A stretch of DNA of 38,668 nt from Deltaproteobacteria bacterium YD0425bin51. Its GTDB lineage: Bacteria; Desulfobacterota; Desulfobacteria; Desulfobacterales; YD0425bin51. The notes beneath the pieces were generated by a model that was not told the DNA's origin, ran no database searches, and worked only from the letters and a program-made list of their open reading frames with translations. Position 1 is the stretch's first letter. Each line of letters opens with the position of its first letter. Below, piece after piece: positions 8,178 through 15,687 of this stretch. The stretch lies in the NCBI GenBank assembly GCA_002753225.1, contig PDZS01000041.1:1-38668 (forward strand), written 5' to 3'. A program made the position numbers and the translations under genes.

Positions 8178-9809
8178 ATGGCAGTGAAAGACATTTTAAA
8201 TCAATTGCAATTAAATCAGTTAGTTACACAATTTACAGATATTTTTAAAACAATGCCTATGTCGAGAAAAATTGTTATGGGCGCTGTTTTAGGACTTGTT
8301 GTAATAGGCTTTGCGTCACTTATGTTTTTACCTAAAGGGAAAATTTTTCAGCCATTATTTACTGATCTTAGCTCTGAGGATGCCAGTGAAATAGTGAATA
8401 AGCTTAAAACTGATAAAATTCCCTATGAGTTAGACAAAGAAGGTACTGTTATTAAAGTTCCAAAAGAAATGGTTTATGATGTCAGATTATCTATTGCACA
8501 AGCTGGACTTCCTAAAAAAGGAACTGTTGGATTTGAAATTTTTGATAAGACCGACTTTGGTGTAACTGAATTTGTTCAAAAATTGAATTATCAAAGAGCA
8601 GTTCAGGGAGAGCTAGCTAGGACAATAAGTAAATTTCAAGAAGTTGAAGATGCAAAAGTTATGATTGTTCTCCCTGAAGAATCTGTTTTTATTGAAGAAA
8701 CTAAACCACCATCAGCATCAGTTTTACTTAAATTAAAATCAAAATTATCTGAAGATAAAATTGCAGCTGTTGTACACTTAGTATCAAGCGCTGTCAAAGA
8801 AATGACGCCAGAGCGTGTAACTATTGTCGATTCTGTTGGAAAAGTACTAGCTCCTATAAAAAAAGAGGATGATACAGAAGAAAAAGAAAGGAAGTTTAAA
8901 TTACTAGCCAAAGCTCAGTTAGATTATAAAGTTAATTTTGAACAGAATCTTGCAAAACGTATTCAATTTATGCTAGAAGGAGTTGTGGGTAGAGGAAAAG
9001 CTTTTGTTCAAGTTTCGGCTGAAATGATTTTTGACGAAGTAGATATAAATGAAGAGCTTTTTGATCCTGATGTTCAGCTTCCAAGGAGCCGTCAAAGCAA
9101 CAATGAAAAATCAGACAAAAAAACAGAGCAAAATCCAGCGCCTCCTTCAACAGTAAATCCAACTATTCAGCCAAGCTCTGGAGCAAAAACAATTTCTGAA
9201 GGCGGTCAAAAACAGAATGAAACTGTTAATTATGAGCTTAATAGAACTCTTAGGAGGACAGTTAAACCTGTTGGAGAACTACGAAGACTTTCAGTTGCTG
9301 CAGTAATTGATGGTAATTATGCATATGAGCAAGATAAATGGGGAAATAAGTCTAAAAAGTATGTACAGAGGACTACTTCTGAGATGGAGCAATTTAGAAA
9401 AACTGTTCAGAATGCTATGGGATATAGTGCTGACCGTGAAGATCAGGTTTCAGTTGAGTCTTTCCCTTTTCATTATATGGAAGAATTGGTTATGGCAAAA
9501 CCAGCATTTAATTGGCTAGTATTTGCAAAAGAAAATCGTAATAGTTTAGCAAATATTCTATTGATTTTACTAGTATTCTTTTTCTTAGTAAGACCTGTCG
9601 CCAAAACTATAAAAGAGATTAAGACACCTACACCTCCTCCTGCTGCTCTTGCTCCTCCAGAAGAGAAGGCTATGATTGCGCCTCCTCCAGAAGAGACGAT
9701 AGAGCTTCCTCCACCACATAAAATGACAACTAAAGATAAGGCGACTATGCTTGCAAAAAGAGATGTTGAGAGAGCTGCTAGTATGTTAAGATCATGGATT
9801 AACGGATAG
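8178..9809 (+). CDS. fliF: Flagellar MS-ring protein FliF
   Basis: Inner-membrane MS-ring subunit that nucleates flagellar assembly and houses the export gate, 543 residues. From ATG 8178, transmembrane helix 1 is at about 31-50 (VMGAVLGLVVIGFASLMF). The periplasmic YscJ/FliF ring-building domains follow, then a low-complexity Gln/Pro/Ser linker near residues 315-345. Helix 2 is around 445-465. The cytoplasmic tail is rich in PPP runs and ends in DVERAASMLRSWING, the FliG-binding helix. The frame is open from a GTG at 8169, but AAGGGG at 8164-8169 overlaps that codon and sits eight bases before ATG 8178, which is therefore chosen. Confidence 0.96.
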   Translation: MAVKDILNQLQLNQLVTQFTDIFKTMPMSRKIVMGAVLGLVVIGFASLMFLPKGKIFQPLFTDLSSEDASEIVNKLKTDKIPYELDKEGTVIKVPKEMVYDVRLSIAQAGLPKKGTVGFEIFDKTDFGVTEFVQKLNYQRAVQGELARTISKFQEVEDAKVMIVLPEESVFIEETKPPSASVLLKLKSKLSEDKIAAVVHLVSSAVKEMTPERVTIVDSVGKVLAPIKKEDDTEEKERKFKLLAKAQLDYKVNFEQNLAKRIQFMLEGVVGRGKAFVQVSAEMIFDEVDINEELFDPDVQLPRSRQSNNEKSDKKTEQNPAPPSTVNPTIQPSSGAKTISEGGQKQNETVNYELNRTLRRTVKPVGELRRLSVAAVIDGNYAYEQDKWGNKSKKYVQRTTSEMEQFRKTVQNAMGYSADREDQVSVESFPFHYMEELVMAKPAFNWLVFAKENRNSLANILLILLVFFFLVRPVAKTIKEIKTPTPPPAALAPPEEKAMIAPPPEETIELPPPHKMTTKDKATMLAKRDVERAASMLRSWING

Positions 9810-9820
9810 GAGAAAAAGAT

Positions 9821-10837
9821 ATGGCAAAAAAATTAGATCTTCAAAATTTAAAAGGTCCACAAAAAGCTGCAATATTTTTACTTGTAATGGGTGAAGAGTA
9901 TTCTTCACAGGCTTTTAAACTGATGAATGACTCTGAAATAAAAAGAGTTGCTGCAGCTATGTCTGAAATTGAGCAAATACCTCCTCTTGTTTTAAATAGT
10001 GTTATGGAAGAGTTTATGGCAAATTATGGAAAAGAGAACGAGCTTCTTATTGGAGGTGAAAATTTTGTTAAAAATGTTATTGACACTACAATGGATAAAA
10101 ATAAAGCAAAATCCATATATAGGGAAATTGAAGAAAGAAGGAGGGAACTTCCCTTTGTATGGAGTAGAGATGTTGATATCCATGCTCTTTCAAGCCATAT
10201 CAGACAAGAACACCCTCAAACTATAGCAATGATTCTTGCCCATCTTCCCTCAGAAATTGCTGCAGAAATATTATCAAGTATTTCAGATGAACAAAAGGCA
10301 GATATTGCTGTAAGAATAGTTCAACTAGGTCAAGTACCTGAGGAAATTGTAAGAGAAGTAGATGAAGCATTGAGAACCCGTGTTGTAAAAATGGGTGGTG
10401 CAGGGCATGAAGCAGGAGGTATCCAAACTCTTGTTGATATTTTAAACAATTCAGGGAAGGCTACAGAAGAAGTTATTATGCAATCATTAGAAGAAGATCA
10501 TTCAGAACTTGCAAATGAAATCAAATCACTTATGTTTACATTTGAAGATCTTGTCAAGGTTGATGATAAAGCCATGCGTGAAATACTTAAAAAAGTTGAA
10601 AGTACTGTGCTTGTTCGTGCTATAAAAACTGCAAGTGAAACCTTGAAACAGAAAATTTTTGGTAACCTTTCAACAAGGGCGGCTGAAATGCTCAAAGAAG
10701 AATTAGAGATTCTTGGGCCTGTAAGACTTGCTGAAGTAGAAGAAGCGCAACAAGAAGTTCTGAAAGGTGCAAAAGAGTTAGAATCTGAAGGTAAAATTAA
10801 ATTAGGAGGCAAGGGTAAGGAGGACGTTCTTGTCTAA
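9821..10837 (+). CDS. fliG: Flagellar motor switch protein FliG
   Basis: Rotor protein that binds FliF and FliM and interacts with the stator to generate torque, 338 residues. The N-terminal FliF-binding domain begins LKGPQKAAIFLLVMGEE. The middle domain carries EHPQT at 130-134, the FliM-contact motif. The C-terminal domain has the charged torque helix region (FEDLVKVDD, then NLSTRAAEMLKEEL and LGPVRLAEVEEAQQ). A GGAG site precedes the ATG. Its 3' end (about 10816-10837) carries the ribosome site and TTG start of fliH, so the two are translationally coupled. Confidence 0.97.
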   Translation: MAKKLDLQNLKGPQKAAIFLLVMGEEYSSQAFKLMNDSEIKRVAAAMSEIEQIPPLVLNSVMEEFMANYGKENELLIGGENFVKNVIDTTMDKNKAKSIYREIEERRRELPFVWSRDVDIHALSSHIRQEHPQTIAMILAHLPSEIAAEILSSISDEQKADIAVRIVQLGQVPEEIVREVDEALRTRVVKMGGAGHEAGGIQTLVDILNNSGKATEEVIMQSLEEDHSELANEIKSLMFTFEDLVKVDDKAMREILKKVESTVLVRAIKTASETLKQKIFGNLSTRAAEMLKEELEILGPVRLAEVEEAQQEVLKGAKELESEGKIKLGGKGKEDVLV

Positions 10838-11918
10838 ACTATCAGTAAAAGAAGATGATGGATTTGAGCCGTTTGCATTGGACAGGGTCAAAAAATATAG
10901 TGCTGAAGATCCTGAAGTAGTAAACCCTCCTGAAAAGGAAGAAGAACAAAAAAAGGAAGAAGAGGAGGAAAAAAAAGAACAGTTTCAGGTATTTTATGAA
11001 GAAGAGCCAATAACTGAAGATAATAAATTTGCTACTTTTTACGAAAAAAATGCACAACAAAAAGAGAAACAAACGCCTGAGCAAACTGATTTTGTTTCTC
11101 TTTATAAGGCTGATGAACCTAAGAAATCTAAAAAACCGGAACCATCAGCTTTCGTTTCCCTTTATGGTAAAGATGAGCCTCCTCCGCCTAAAGCTCAAGA
11201 GGTTCCACCTCCTTCAGCTACAATAATGGCTAATGTAAAAGAGATTGAGCGTAAGGCTTATGATAAAGGATATAAGGAAGGGAATGACAAAGGGTACAAA
11301 GAAGGAAATGCAAAAGGATATAAGGAAGGAAATGATAAGGGATACAAAGAAGCACATGATAAGGGATATAAAGAAGGAAGTGATAAAGGATATAAGGAAG
11401 GACAAGATAAAGGCTATAAAGAGGGATATGACAAAGGACTTATACAGGGAGAAATAGAAGGTAAAAATTCTGCACAGGCAAAAACTGAAGAAAACATTGA
11501 ACGATTGGCTGGCATTGTTAATGCAATAGAAAATATGTGGACTAATTTAATAGCTGCTAATGAAAAACAGTTAATAGATTTGATCTGTCGTATTGCTGAA
11601 AAAGTTGTTCATGGAAGAGTAATAGTTGATCATGACACTGTAAAACGATCTATATTATATGCTTTAACTCAGATTCCAGAGCCTATTGATGTTATAATTA
11701 ATGTAAACCCTGAAGATTATGAATATATAGAGGCTGTAAAAAATCTATTTTTTGAACAGGTAAAAAAAATGAAACATGTAGCTGTTATTGCTGATCCTTC
11801 TGTCAGTAAGGGAGGGGCTAGAATAGAAGCAAAAGGGGGTCAAGTAGAAAGCACGATAGAATCAAAACTTGAAGCAGTAAAAGATAGTATTATTAAAGCA
11901 AAATCTTTTAACTTTTAG
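10830..11918 (+). CDS. fliH: Flagellar export ATPase stator FliH, with extended repeat-bearing N-terminus
   Basis: FliH dimers hold the FliI ATPase at the export gate. This copy has 362 residues; many are about 230-270. The C-terminal third (about 225-360) is the conserved FliH/YscL domain. Residues 1-50 are very acidic and lysine-rich. Residues 52-117 contain four copies of an F-x-x-F/L-Y-x-x-(D/E) motif. Residues 144-207 are eight tandem octapeptides of the form xDKGYKEG, a regular version of the GxxxG helix seen in FliH. The start is TTG 10830, overlapping fliG by eight bases. TAAGGAGG at 10816-10823 gives ideal spacing, and no ATG is better placed. Confidence 0.93.
   Translation: MSKLSVKEDDGFEPFALDRVKKYSAEDPEVVNPPEKEEEQKKEEEEEKKEQFQVFYEEEPITEDNKFATFYEKNAQQKEKQTPEQTDFVSLYKADEPKKSKKPEPSAFVSLYGKDEPPPPKAQEVPPPSATIMANVKEIERKAYDKGYKEGNDKGYKEGNAKGYKEGNDKGYKEAHDKGYKEGSDKGYKEGQDKGYKEGYDKGLIQGEIEGKNSAQAKTEENIERLAGIVNAIENMWTNLIAANEKQLIDLICRIAEKVVHGRVIVDHDTVKRSILYALTQIPEPIDVIINVNPEDYEYIEAVKNLFFEQVKKMKHVAVIADPSVSKGGARIEAKGGQVESTIESKLEAVKDSIIKAKSFNF
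11259..11450 (+). repeat. Eight 24-bp coding repeats in fliH (xDKGYKEG octapeptide)
   Basis: Eight in-frame units of 24 bases encode YDKGYKEG, NDKGYKEG, NAKGYKEG, NDKGYKEA, HDKGYKEG, SDKGYKEG, QDKGYKEG and YDKGLIQG. Unit edges are less conserved. Synonymous third positions differ between units (GGA/GGG/GGC, TAT/TAC, AAG/AAA, GAT/GAC), so the protein repeat is older than the last DNA duplication or has been kept by selection. Confidence 0.9.
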
Positions 11919-11928
11919 GTGAGTCCTT

Positions 11929-13263
11929 ATGGTTGCATTAAATCTATCCCTTGACTTAGGTTCATATTTTGAAGCAGTCGAAAAAGTCCCAATCATTACA
12001 ATGGAAGGAAGAATTATTAAAATTGTTGGCCTTATTGCCGAAGGTGTTGGCCTTGGAATGGGAATTGGAAGCATATGCACAATTCAAAATGATAACGGTG
12101 AAAATTTAATGGCTGAAGTCATAGGATTTAAAGACGATAGCGTGCTTTTAATGCCTTATGGATCAACAAGGGGTATAAGACCTGGATGCCGTTTTACTCT
12201 TTTGGATAAAAGTCCAAAAGCAGCAGTTGGAGATAACTTTTTAGGAAGAGTAGTTGATGGTATGGGAAATCCAATTGATGGTATGGGAACAATAACTCCT
12301 TCAGCATATTATCCTCTTTACGGGAATCCCATAAACCCAATGCAAAGACGTCCAATAAAAAAACTTTTAGATGTTGGAGTTGCTGCTATAAATAGTATCA
12401 TTCCATTAGGACGTGGTCAAAGAGTTGCAATCATGGCAGGATCAGGTGTTGGCAAAAGCGTTTTAATGGGTATGATGACTAAACATACAAAGGCTGATGT
12501 TACAATTATTGGTCTTATAGGCGAAAGAGGGAGAGAAGTTTCAGACTTTGTTTGTGAAACTTTAGGCAAAGAAGGTATAAAAAGAGCAGTTGTAGTGGCT
12601 GCTACATCAGATTCTCCACCTTTAGTTAGAATGAGGGGGGCATATCTTTCAACAACTTTGGCTGAATTCTTTAGAGATCAAGGCAAAGATGTTCTTTTAA
12701 TTATAGATTCTATAACTCGATATGCAATGTCTTCAAGGGATGTAGGGCTTGCTGCTGGAGAACCTCCAACAACCAAGGGTTATACCCCATCATTTTTTGC
12801 TCAAATACCTGTTCTTCTTGAGAGAGCAGGAAGTGTTGAGGGAAAAGGAAGTATAACAGGGATTTATACTGTTTTGGTTGAAGGAGATGATATGAATGAC
12901 CCTGTAGGTGATACTGTTAGATCTATTGTAGACGGACATATTGTTTTATCTAGAAAACTAGCAAACAGAGGTCATTATCCAGCAATTGAGGTACTAGAAA
13001 GCGTAAGTCGAGTTATGAGGGATGTTATTTCTAGGGATCATTTAGAAGTTAGATCAAAAGCCATAGATGTTCTTGCTACATATAAAGGGGCTGAAGATAT
13101 GATTTCAATTGGTGCTTATGTAAATGGCTCTGACGCTAAAATTGATTTTGCAAAGAAAATGTATCCTCAAATTGTAGGTTTTTTACGGCAAGAGGTAGAA
13201 AAACAAGTTACATATGAAGACGGTCTATCAAAACTTAAAACAATTTTTCAAAAAGCTAAATGA
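11929..13263 (+). CDS. fliI: Flagellum-specific ATP synthase / export ATPase FliI
   Basis: Hexameric ATPase of the flagellar type III export apparatus, 444 residues, the family's usual size. Walker A is AGSGVGKS at about 170-177, and Walker B is in VLLIIDSITRYA. The F1-beta-like core includes IGLIGERGREV and the GEPPTTKGYTPSFFAQIPVLLERAG segment typical of FliI/YscN. The N-terminal beta-barrel domain (about 1-100) is complete. It begins 10 bases after fliH with an AGGTGAG-type site and overlaps fliJ by ATGA. It works with FliH and FliJ encoded on either side. Confidence 0.97.
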   Translation: MVALNLSLDLGSYFEAVEKVPIITMEGRIIKIVGLIAEGVGLGMGIGSICTIQNDNGENLMAEVIGFKDDSVLLMPYGSTRGIRPGCRFTLLDKSPKAAVGDNFLGRVVDGMGNPIDGMGTITPSAYYPLYGNPINPMQRRPIKKLLDVGVAAINSIIPLGRGQRVAIMAGSGVGKSVLMGMMTKHTKADVTIIGLIGERGREVSDFVCETLGKEGIKRAVVVAATSDSPPLVRMRGAYLSTTLAEFFRDQGKDVLLIIDSITRYAMSSRDVGLAAGEPPTTKGYTPSFFAQIPVLLERAGSVEGKGSITGIYTVLVEGDDMNDPVGDTVRSIVDGHIVLSRKLANRGHYPAIEVLESVSRVMRDVISRDHLEVRSKAIDVLATYKGAEDMISIGAYVNGSDAKIDFAKKMYPQIVGFLRQEVEKQVTYEDGLSKLKTIFQKAK

Positions 13264-13709
13264 AAAGATTTCAATTTAGATTAGATGCATATCTTCGTTA
13301 TAAAGAATATTTGGAACAGAAAGCCAAGTTAGAATTAGCAAAGGCAGGAGCAGATGTTATAGCTTGTGAAGATCGAATCAATAATTTAAAAGATGAATAT
13401 GAGCAAACATTAGGAAAACTTGATATAGAGACAGTATCAGGAATAGATGCAAATAGATATTTAAGATATAATTATTATCTTTCATCTTTAGAATCATCAA
13501 TTAAGTATGAAGAAGATTCCCATAAAAAACTTTTAAAAATTCTTGAAGAAAAACAAAAAAATCTATCTCAGAAATCTATTGAAAGAAAAACAATTGAAAA
13601 TTTGAAAGACAAACAAAAAGAAGAATATTATAAAGAAATGTTAATATCTCAACAAAAAGAAACTGATGATATAACTATTCTTAGAAAAGCAAGGGAGATA
13701 CAAGCATGA
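13260..13709 (+). CDS. fliJ: Flagellar export chaperone/stalk FliJ
   Basis: A 149-residue, highly charged, almost wholly helical coiled-coil protein. The N-terminus F-x-F-R-L-D-A-Y-L-R-Y-K-E-Y fits the FliJ family, which is otherwise weakly conserved. FliJ inserts as a central stalk into the FliI hexamer and helps escort export substrates. The ATG overlaps the fliI stop by four bases, and the gene overlaps the next in the same way. The assignment relies on size, coiled coil and position as well as the short N-terminal motif. Confidence 0.9.
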   Translation: MKRFQFRLDAYLRYKEYLEQKAKLELAKAGADVIACEDRINNLKDEYEQTLGKLDIETVSGIDANRYLRYNYYLSSLESSIKYEEDSHKKLLKILEEKQKNLSQKSIERKTIENLKDKQKEEYYKEMLISQQKETDDITILRKAREIQA

Positions 13710-14428
13710 TATCAACCCAATCAATTAGATTAAAAAAGTTTTTAATCAGCCTTTTACTAGCAAAAGTGATTATTACATTATTTTTTCTTTTGAATACTGT
13801 AAAAATATTAGATTTTTTTTTGCCACAACAAATAGCAATTGCTAGTGCAAAGAAAGAGGAGAAAAAAGAGGAAAAGAAAGAGGATAAAAAAGAAAAAGAA
13901 GAAGAAAAAAAAGATAAAGAAAAGGAATCTGAAGAGAAGAAAAAAGAAGAAGAAAAAAAAGCTGCTGAAGAAGCAAGAACTATTATGAATGACCTTGAAG
14001 ATAAAAGGAAAAAAATAGAAGAGGAAGAGTCGAGTATAAAAGAAAAAAGAACTCAGCTTGAATCTTTAAAACAGGAGATAGAGCAGAATGTATCTAAACT
14101 AAATGAGTTAAATAAACAAATTGAGAACAATTTATCAGCTATAGAAAAAAAACAGGCTGAAGAAAAAAAAGAAACAGAAAAACAGATACAAGACGATAAA
14201 GAAGCAGAAATAAAAGCTGAGACAAATATTAAGAAGCTAGCTAAAATATATAAAAACATGAAACCTAAAGTTGCAGCTTCCTTTCTTGAAAAACTTGATT
14301 TGGAAGTAGCAAAAAAGCTTATGGAAAACTTAAAAGGCCAGGAAGCAGCACAAATTTTATCATATGTTGAAAAAGAAAAGGCAGCCCTGATTACTGAAAA
14401 AGTGGCTCAAAAAAAACAAAAAAAATAA
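13706..14428 (+). CDS. motE: MotE-like protein (motility chaperone, MgtE-N-like C-terminus)
   Basis: A 240-residue protein with one transmembrane or signal-anchor helix at about 12-35. A Lys/Glu-only low-complexity tract follows at about 48-90, then a long coiled coil (about 93-175). The small C-terminal domain (about 180-235) contains IYKNMKPKVAASFLEKLD and AAQILSYVEKEKAALITEK. That domain resembles the MgtE N-terminal fold found in MotE, described as a chaperone for the stator protein MotC. Its position after fliJ with ATGA overlap is the usual place for this family in Gram-negative flagellar clusters. The highly charged tract is coding and not a DNA repeat element. Confidence 0.82.
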   Translation: MISTQSIRLKKFLISLLLAKVIITLFFLLNTVKILDFFLPQQIAIASAKKEEKKEEKKEDKKEKEEEKKDKEKESEEKKKEEEKKAAEEARTIMNDLEDKRKKIEEEESSIKEKRTQLESLKQEIEQNVSKLNELNKQIENNLSAIEKKQAEEKKETEKQIQDDKEAEIKAETNIKKLAKIYKNMKPKVAASFLEKLDLEVAKKLMENLKGQEAAQILSYVEKEKAALITEKVAQKKQKK

Positions 14429-14447
14429 GAGAATAAGGAAAAGAATT

Positions 14448-15269
14448 ATGGAAAATATGAAAGAGCTGTTTGCTTTAAGAGGTTTAACTTCACGTATTGC
14501 AACAGAAGAAGAAATTAGTTCAGCTGAAGCATTTTATTCCGAAGGCAGTAAAACCGGTGTGCTCTTTATACATGGATTTACAGTCACACCAGCAAATTTT
14601 AGAGCATATGGAGAAAGAATAGCTAAAGAATATGGATTTACAGTCTCAATCCCCTTGTTGCCAGGGCATGGAACAAAACCAGATGATCTAATTGGAGTTA
14701 ATTGGTTTGATTGGTTAATTTATATCATAGATGAATTTGATAAATTGAAACAAAAATGTGATACAGTTTTTGTTGTTGGAATTTCTTTAGGAGGAGCCTT
14801 AGCTTTACATTTAAGCAAACAAAGAAAAGGTATTAAAAAACTTTATTTACTAGCACCTGCTGTATACGCAAGCCCTTTATTAGAAGTTGCTATATATAGC
14901 GTAGTCCCAGCTATGAAATTATTAAAGTTACCATTTTGGTTTCATGTAGCAGGAGATGTTAAAAAGACAGATGGATTTGAGATTGGATACAATAAAACTG
15001 CAGTATATGGATTAGAAGAGCTCTATAAATGTATGAAGGAAACAGAGAGAATACTTCCTTTTGTCCAAAATGATGTTTTACTTTTTCAAGGTAAAATAGA
15101 CCATGAAGTCCCAGCAGAAAAAGCAGATGATATTTTAAAGTTACTGGGTTCACCCAAAAAACAACTAATCTGGTTAGATAATTCTTATCATGAAATTCCA
15201 CGTGATGAAGATTCTGAAGTTGTATATCAAGCTATTGTTAAAGATATTTTTTTAATGTTAAATTCTTGA
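14448..15269 (+). CDS. Alpha/beta hydrolase, carboxylesterase/monoacylglycerol lipase type
   Basis: A cytoplasmic serine hydrolase of 273 residues. The oxyanion-hole motif HGF lies at 42-44, LLPGHGTKPDD follows at about 70-80, and the nucleophile is Ser113 in GISLGG. The acid is probably Asp218 (GKIDHEVP) and the general base His248 (NSYHEIP). The pattern fits the Est30-like carboxylesterase and monoglyceride lipase group, which act on short acyl esters or monoacylglycerols. It lies 19 bases after motE with its own AAGGA site, so it may be co-transcribed with the flagellar operon. There is no obvious functional link, and it is followed by a likely terminator. Confidence 0.88.
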   Translation: MENMKELFALRGLTSRIATEEEISSAEAFYSEGSKTGVLFIHGFTVTPANFRAYGERIAKEYGFTVSIPLLPGHGTKPDDLIGVNWFDWLIYIIDEFDKLKQKCDTVFVVGISLGGALALHLSKQRKGIKKLYLLAPAVYASPLLEVAIYSVVPAMKLLKLPFWFHVAGDVKKTDGFEIGYNKTAVYGLEELYKCMKETERILPFVQNDVLLFQGKIDHEVPAEKADDILKLLGSPKKQLIWLDNSYHEIPRDEDSEVVYQAIVKDIFLMLNS

Positions 15270-15280
15270 TAATTTTTCAA

Positions 15281-15341
15281 AGGGCAGGGGGATAATTAAT
15301 AAAATTTATTACAATATTTGGGATCTTCCTGCTTTTAATTT
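15281..15341 (+). terminator. Probable intrinsic terminator after the hydrolase gene
   Basis: GCAGGGGGAT at 15284-15293 pairs with ATCTTCCTGC at 15323-15332 when two G-U pairs are allowed. The loop is A+T-rich and can itself fold (TAATAAA with TTTATTA). TTTT and a second T run follow. The G-U pairs form only in the plus-strand transcript, so it terminates rightward transcription ahead of the convergent PilZ gene. Confidence 0.5.
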
Positions 15342-15342
15342 T

Positions 15343-15687
15343 TTAGTTGATCTCATCATTTTTTTTTCTAATCCGGCCATAATGTTCATAAATTGAGAAA
15401 AAGGCAAACCATTCCATATCGTTTTTAAACTGTATGCCAAGTCCTTCTGAGTCATGTCTGGAGACAAAACCTTCAATTTGCATAATAAGCTTGCTGTTAG
15501 GTGCGGTAATAATAATTTCTGCTATACAGGGGGTATCTATAGGTATTTTTTTATCAGTTTCTACAAAGATTCCTTTCATGCTGATGTTTTTCATTAAAGC
15601 GTTTAGCATCTCACCATTAGTGGGGAAATTAAGGGTCACCTTTGTTAGAAAATCAATCCTCTGACGTTGGCGTTTAATGCTTTTCAT
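15343..15687 (-). CDS. PilZ-domain protein (c-di-GMP receptor type)
   Basis: A single-domain protein of 114 residues. The c-di-GMP-binding motifs are intact: RxxxR at residues 6-10 (RQRQR) and N-x-S-x-x-G at 34-39 (NISMKG), followed by IFVET and a C-terminal GLGIQF strand. Such proteins sense c-di-GMP and commonly modulate motility, adhesion or polysaccharide export. The start ATG 15687 has GGAGGGA just upstream. The frame is open to 15786, but that stretch lies inside the kinase gene and lacks a ribosome site. It overlaps the end of the hybrid kinase by 14 bases and is probably co-translated with it. Confidence 0.9.
   Translation of the reverse strand: MKSIKRQRQRIDFLTKVTLNFPTNGEMLNALMKNISMKGIFVETDKKIPIDTPCIAEIIITAPNSKLIMQIEGFVSRHDSEGLGIQFKNDMEWFAFFSIYEHYGRIRKKNDEIN

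Noticed and set aside
11259..11450. 24-base tandem repeats that could suggest a CRISPR-like or satellite array
   Set aside because: The repeats are continuous, in frame, lack spacers and encode the FliH helix. Long antisense frames across them arise from the same periodicity.
11510..11524. Sigma-54-like sequence TGGCATTGTTAATGC
   Set aside because: It lies inside the fliH coding region with no suitable gene start downstream and lacks the full TTGC.
13846..13975. A-rich, G-A repeat-like tract
   Set aside because: It encodes a Lys/Glu-rich segment of the MotE-like protein. Unit length is irregular and no mobile or satellite element is indicated.
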